Below, piece by piece: positions 61,709 to 64,000 of a DNA stretch of 64,000 bases. The DNA is from Lysinibacillus sphaericus OT4b.31. Lineage in GTDB: Bacteria > Bacillota > Bacilli > Bacillales_A > Planococcaceae. Under the pieces are notes generated by a model. That model had not been told where the DNA came from. It was given only the letters and a program-made list of their open reading frames with translations, and did not search any database. Position 1 is the stretch's first letter. The number at the start of each line of letters is the position of its first letter. Position numbers and translations under genes: made by a program. The stretch is from positions 1,118,753-1,182,752 of the forward strand of contig NZ_KB933398.1 in the NCBI RefSeq assembly GCF_000392615.1. Reading direction: 5' to 3'.

Positions 61709-63091
61709 GCTTTCCACAGCTATGTGAAGATAAATTCCATTTTGAAGCTTGTTACCTGATGGTTTTTGAACAGTTGGGTGCACAACAAGCATATACTCTT
61801 GCCCTTTAATTAAAGGTTTAGTTGGTGTAACAACTAAGGAATTTTCTTTATCAGCTTTTGTGGTAATGGGAATTTCATTTCCGCCTAAAGTGACAAGTTG
61901 TACACTGCCTTCAGGAATGGGGGTTGAGAAGGCTTGTGAGAATTTAACTGTAAATGTTTTAGTCGTCGGGACATTTTTTAAACTAGTTAACTCTTTGTAG
62001 TCTGTATATTGTGCTTTAATGGCATCATAATGCGCCTGGAAAATAGGTGAAGTGTTTGTTTGAATGTCGGGTTTAACGCCAATCTCATTTATTACATTGC
62101 CAGCTGGGCCTGTAAATTTGCCGACAGTGAGTTTCAAATAGCTACCATCTTGCAATTCATAAAAACCTTGCATGGCGCCTTTGCCATACGTTGTTTCACC
62201 ATATAAAATAGCTGATTGTTGATCTTGTAAAGAAGCGGCAAGCATTTCAGATGCACTTGCGCTATAACGATTAACAAGAATCCGTGTATCTGCTGGGAAT
62301 TTCATGTTTTGATGAGAGGCACGTACTTCATAAGATGCGTGAGCTTCCTGTAATAAATAGGAAATTCTTGCTTTTGGAAATAAACCCGTAAGTTGTTCAG
62401 CAGTCGTAACATACCCGCCGCCATTGTTTTGTAAATCTAATATAAAGGAAGTAGCGCCACGTTGTTTTAATTGGATGAGGGCATCCTTCACTAATGTCGC
62501 ACCGTCTTCTGAAAATGATGCCATAACGATATAGCCGACATCGCCAAATAGTAACGCAGATTCTACATTGGGTAATGTAAACTTTTTACGTGTGATAGTT
62601 TTTGTTGAAGTATTGCCGTCCTCATGTAAGAGTGTCATGTTTACTTGTGAGCCTTCGTTACCGATAAGCAGTGAAGAGACTTCCTGTGTTGAACGTCCAA
62701 TAATAGATTGATTGTTGATAGAAATTATAATATCACCAGCTACAACACCAGCAGCAGAAGCGCCGCCATCTTCAATTACCTGCAAAATATGAATACCATC
62801 TTCATGTTCTTCGATGACAACACCAATACCAATCGTGGATAGGTTGATGCTATTCATGAAATCTTCAAATTCCTGCTTTGTAAAATATGTTGAATATGGA
62901 TCTAGCATATCGATGATTTCAGGGATTGTTTTCGCGTTTTGTATATTCCCATTCATCGTACCTACATAGTTTTCTGCAATAATTTCCTTTATTTCTGCTA
63001 CAAGCTGTTCATTGTTTGCCGCAGAAGCATTAGCTAATGGAAAGATAAAAAAGCTAAAAATGAACACCAAAGACCACAATGCTTTTTTCAT
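61706..63091 (-). CDS. S41 C-terminal processing peptidase (CtpA-like) with Ig-like tail
   Basis: The 461-residue exported serine protease starts at ATG 63091 (GAGGTG upstream; the frame opens at 63103). Order: signal peptide (about 1-24), a helical lead, a PDZ domain near 85-160 (STIGIGVVIEEHEDG...AAGVVAGDIIISINNQSI), then the S41 core with FILDLQNNGGGYV, catalytic Ser in NRYSASASEMLA and Lys in TYGKGAMQG. The C-terminal 95 residues form a SbsA-type Ig-like domain (TKTFTVKFSQAFSTPIPEGS), unusual for CtpA and similar to S-layer repeats. Activity is supported by an intact Ser-Lys pair. Confidence 0.88.
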   Translation of the reverse strand: MKKALWSLVFIFSFFIFPLANASAANNEQLVAEIKEIIAENYVGTMNGNIQNAKTIPEIIDMLDPYSTYFTKQEFEDFMNSINLSTIGIGVVIEEHEDGIHILQVIEDGGASAAGVVAGDIIISINNQSIIGRSTQEVSSLLIGNEGSQVNMTLLHEDGNTSTKTITRKKFTLPNVESALLFGDVGYIVMASFSEDGATLVKDALIQLKQRGATSFILDLQNNGGGYVTTAEQLTGLFPKARISYLLQEAHASYEVRASHQNMKFPADTRILVNRYSASASEMLAASLQDQQSAILYGETTYGKGAMQGFYELQDGSYLKLTVGKFTGPAGNVINEIGVKPDIQTNTSPIFQAHYDAIKAQYTDYKELTSLKNVPTTKTFTVKFSQAFSTPIPEGSVQLVTLGGNEIPITTKADKENSLVVTPTKPLIKGQEYMLVVHPTVQKPSGNKLQNGIYLHIAVES

Positions 63092-63504
63092 AAGACACCT
63101 CATTTCTAATTCCCTTTATTATACATGAATTTCCATATATCTGCGACTAAGAAAAAGACACGTCTGTAATTGATAGACGTGTCTCAAATTGACGACATAA
63201 GGTATTCAGAATGATCACATGCCGAATACCTTGTGAAATTTTATCAGAAATATTCGTTATAAATAGCCCCTATTAACAAAAGGCTTTTCTTTCAAATACA
63301 AGTTCAATCGATTTCTTTTCGACGTGCCTAGATTTGTTTCATGTCACTTTGATGACGTAAATGATCGACTTCTTCCACATGATGCGCCCAAATAGGACGT
63401 CCAATGGTTTTCCGATGTCAGCATTTCTAAGTAATCTCGTTCATTATTACTATTGTTCGTTCGTCATCCTAGCCATCACCTCAATCATTTATAGACGACG
63501 ACTA
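63092..63504. other. Intergenic region between the protease and the MITE/IS
   Basis: No supported gene; a 79-codon frame starting at 63361 runs into the repeat and is an artefact. It contains a perfect hairpin, AGACACGTCT / AGACGTGTCT (63154-63183), with a T-run on the minus strand, and the GGTATTC hairpin at 63199. Confidence 0.45.
63199..63232. other. Hairpin GGTATT...AATACC, copy 2
   Basis: AAGGTATTC and GAATACCTT form a 9-base stem with a 16-base loop. The stem and parts of the loop (ATG, AT, CC) match the hairpin at 36317-36354, so the two look related. Confidence 0.5.
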
Positions 63505-63592
63505 GTTGCTTGGAGCGCAGGCGGCGACTTCTGCGGGAAAAGCATGAGCAAAAGGCCCCGCAGGAGCGTAGTGACGAGGAGACTGAAGCCGT
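63505..63592 (+). repeat. MITE/REP-like repeat, copy 4, cut by an IS element
   Basis: It begins GTTGCTTGGAGCGCAGGCGG and matches copy 1 (reversed) through GAGGAGACTGAAGCCGT at 63592, where the expected next bases are GCCCGCGAAAAGCG. Instead the sequence changes to CATAGCTGTC. Confidence 0.8.
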
Positions 63593-64000
63593 CATAGCTG
63601 TCAACTTAACAAAAATGTGTACTCTTTCGAAAAAGATGGTATGGATAAATACAAATCTTTTTTGGAAGGAGTCATTTTTATGAAGACACCGAAAAATATA
63701 CAGTTACTCCAAAAGTTATTTGAATGCATTCGCCCTGAGCGCGTCGATGAAATCGCAAAGGAAACGGGTTTTATCAAAAGAAAACGTCTCGTAACAGCGA
63801 GTGATTTTCTTTCATTACTTTTTCATGTTCACGGGAATTTAGTCAATTGTACAATCCAAGACCTCTGTACAAAATTACTAATGGAACAAGATATTTTGAT
63901 TAGTCGTGCCGCTGTGGATAAAAAATTCACGCCTGAAGCGACTGCTTTTTTACAACGAATTATTCAAGAATTTTTACTCGAACAACAACAGTTACAGCTC
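63593..64000 (+). mobile_element. IS4-family insertion sequence, left end (partial)
   Basis: The boundary at 63593 (CATAGCTGTCAACTTAAC...) is set by the break in the MITE-like repeat, followed by 87 bases of leader and a transposase gene. The right end is outside the window, so terminal inverted repeats and target duplication cannot be checked. Confidence 0.65.
63680..64000 (+). CDS. IS4-family transposase, N-terminal part
   Basis: The frame starts at ATG 63680 (GGAAGGAG upstream) and is still open at the window edge after 107 codons. KTPKNIQLLQKLFECIRPER, EIAKETGFIKRKRLVTASDF and the following segment with SRAAVDKKFTPEATAFL match the N-terminal DNA-binding region of IS4/IS231-type transposases. 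The DDE catalytic core lies beyond the window. Intactness of the element cannot be judged. Confidence 0.75.
   Translation, partial: MKTPKNIQLLQKLFECIRPERVDEIAKETGFIKRKRLVTASDFLSLLFHVHGNLVNCTIQDLCTKLLMEQDILISRAAVDKKFTPEATAFLQRIIQEFLLEQQQLQL

Noticed and set aside
63361..63597. 78-codon ORF ending at the IS boundary
   Set aside because: It has no Shine-Dalgarno, and its second half is the MITE-like repeat. It stops by chance just inside the IS.

Overview
The window is low-GC Firmicute chromosome, most likely from a Lysinibacillus (L. sphaericus / L. fusiformis group) or a close relative. Three things point there: the endospore genes spoIID, spoIIQ and spoIIID in Bacillus-like order; the spoIIID-mbl-flhO-flhP-fabZ-ywpF-ssbB-ywqA/ywqB backbone; and two very large SLH-type S-layer proteins with the signal peptides and SLH/Ig architecture of Lysinibacillus S-layer proteins. 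The species assignment is inference from gene content, since no database search was possible.

Layout. 1-5.2 kb: conserved sporulation, cell-shape, flagellar-rod and fatty-acid genes. 5.3-16.2 kb: a hypothetical gene, an Asn/Asp-rich lipoprotein, an intact NERD-domain gene, ywpF, ssbB, an SNF2 helicase with its SWIM-finger partner, an IDEAL-domain protein, a flagellin with a sigma-D-like promoter and a decayed second NERD gene. 16.4-22.7 kb: UDP-ManNAc dehydrogenase and a TagA-type ManNAc transferase, followed by S-layer gene 1. 22.7-26.6 kb: mostly decayed DNA with a lipoprotein, a DUF1643 gene and a 27-codon hydrophobic mini-ORF. 26.6-30.5 kb: an acyltransferase-3 gene, a DHHW protein and an MBOAT, which look like a surface-polymer O-acetylation set. 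31.2-34.4 kb: S-layer gene 2. 34.6-56.5 kb: an SLH island in which SLH triplets are joined to a CAP domain, NlpC/P60, amidase_3, a glucosaminidase, a phosphodiester glycosidase or unknown domains. It also holds a 1166-residue helical-repeat protein, a YknW/YknX-like pair, a Wzy-like polymerase and a broken SLH gene fused to an amidase remnant. 56.7-60.5 kb: an overlapping operon of pyruvyl transferase, GT4 glycosyltransferase and MurJ/MviN-type flippase. The window ends with a TetR regulator, a CtpA-like S41 protease and the start of an IS4-family element inserted in a MITE-like repeat.

How the genes work together. Most of 16-61 kb builds or uses the cell surface. Nucleotide-sugar oxidation, ManNAc transfer, polymerisation, O-acetylation, pyruvylation and flipping would make a secondary cell-wall polymer. 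SLH domains bind pyruvylated polymer, so the S-layer proteins and SLH-anchored wall hydrolases would be displayed on it.

The most unusual non-gene signal is a set of five intergenic tandem arrays (6271, 16158, 27704, 30523, 51804). Each has a period of 21 bp and all lie in the same orientation. They fall into three divergent sequence types that still share a weak common core. Other points of note are a hairpin separating the Shine-Dalgarno from the start of the polymerase gene, a recombination scar joining two SLH-gene fragments, a codon-use shift inside S-layer gene 1, and a flagellin whose reading frame ends inside its own terminator.
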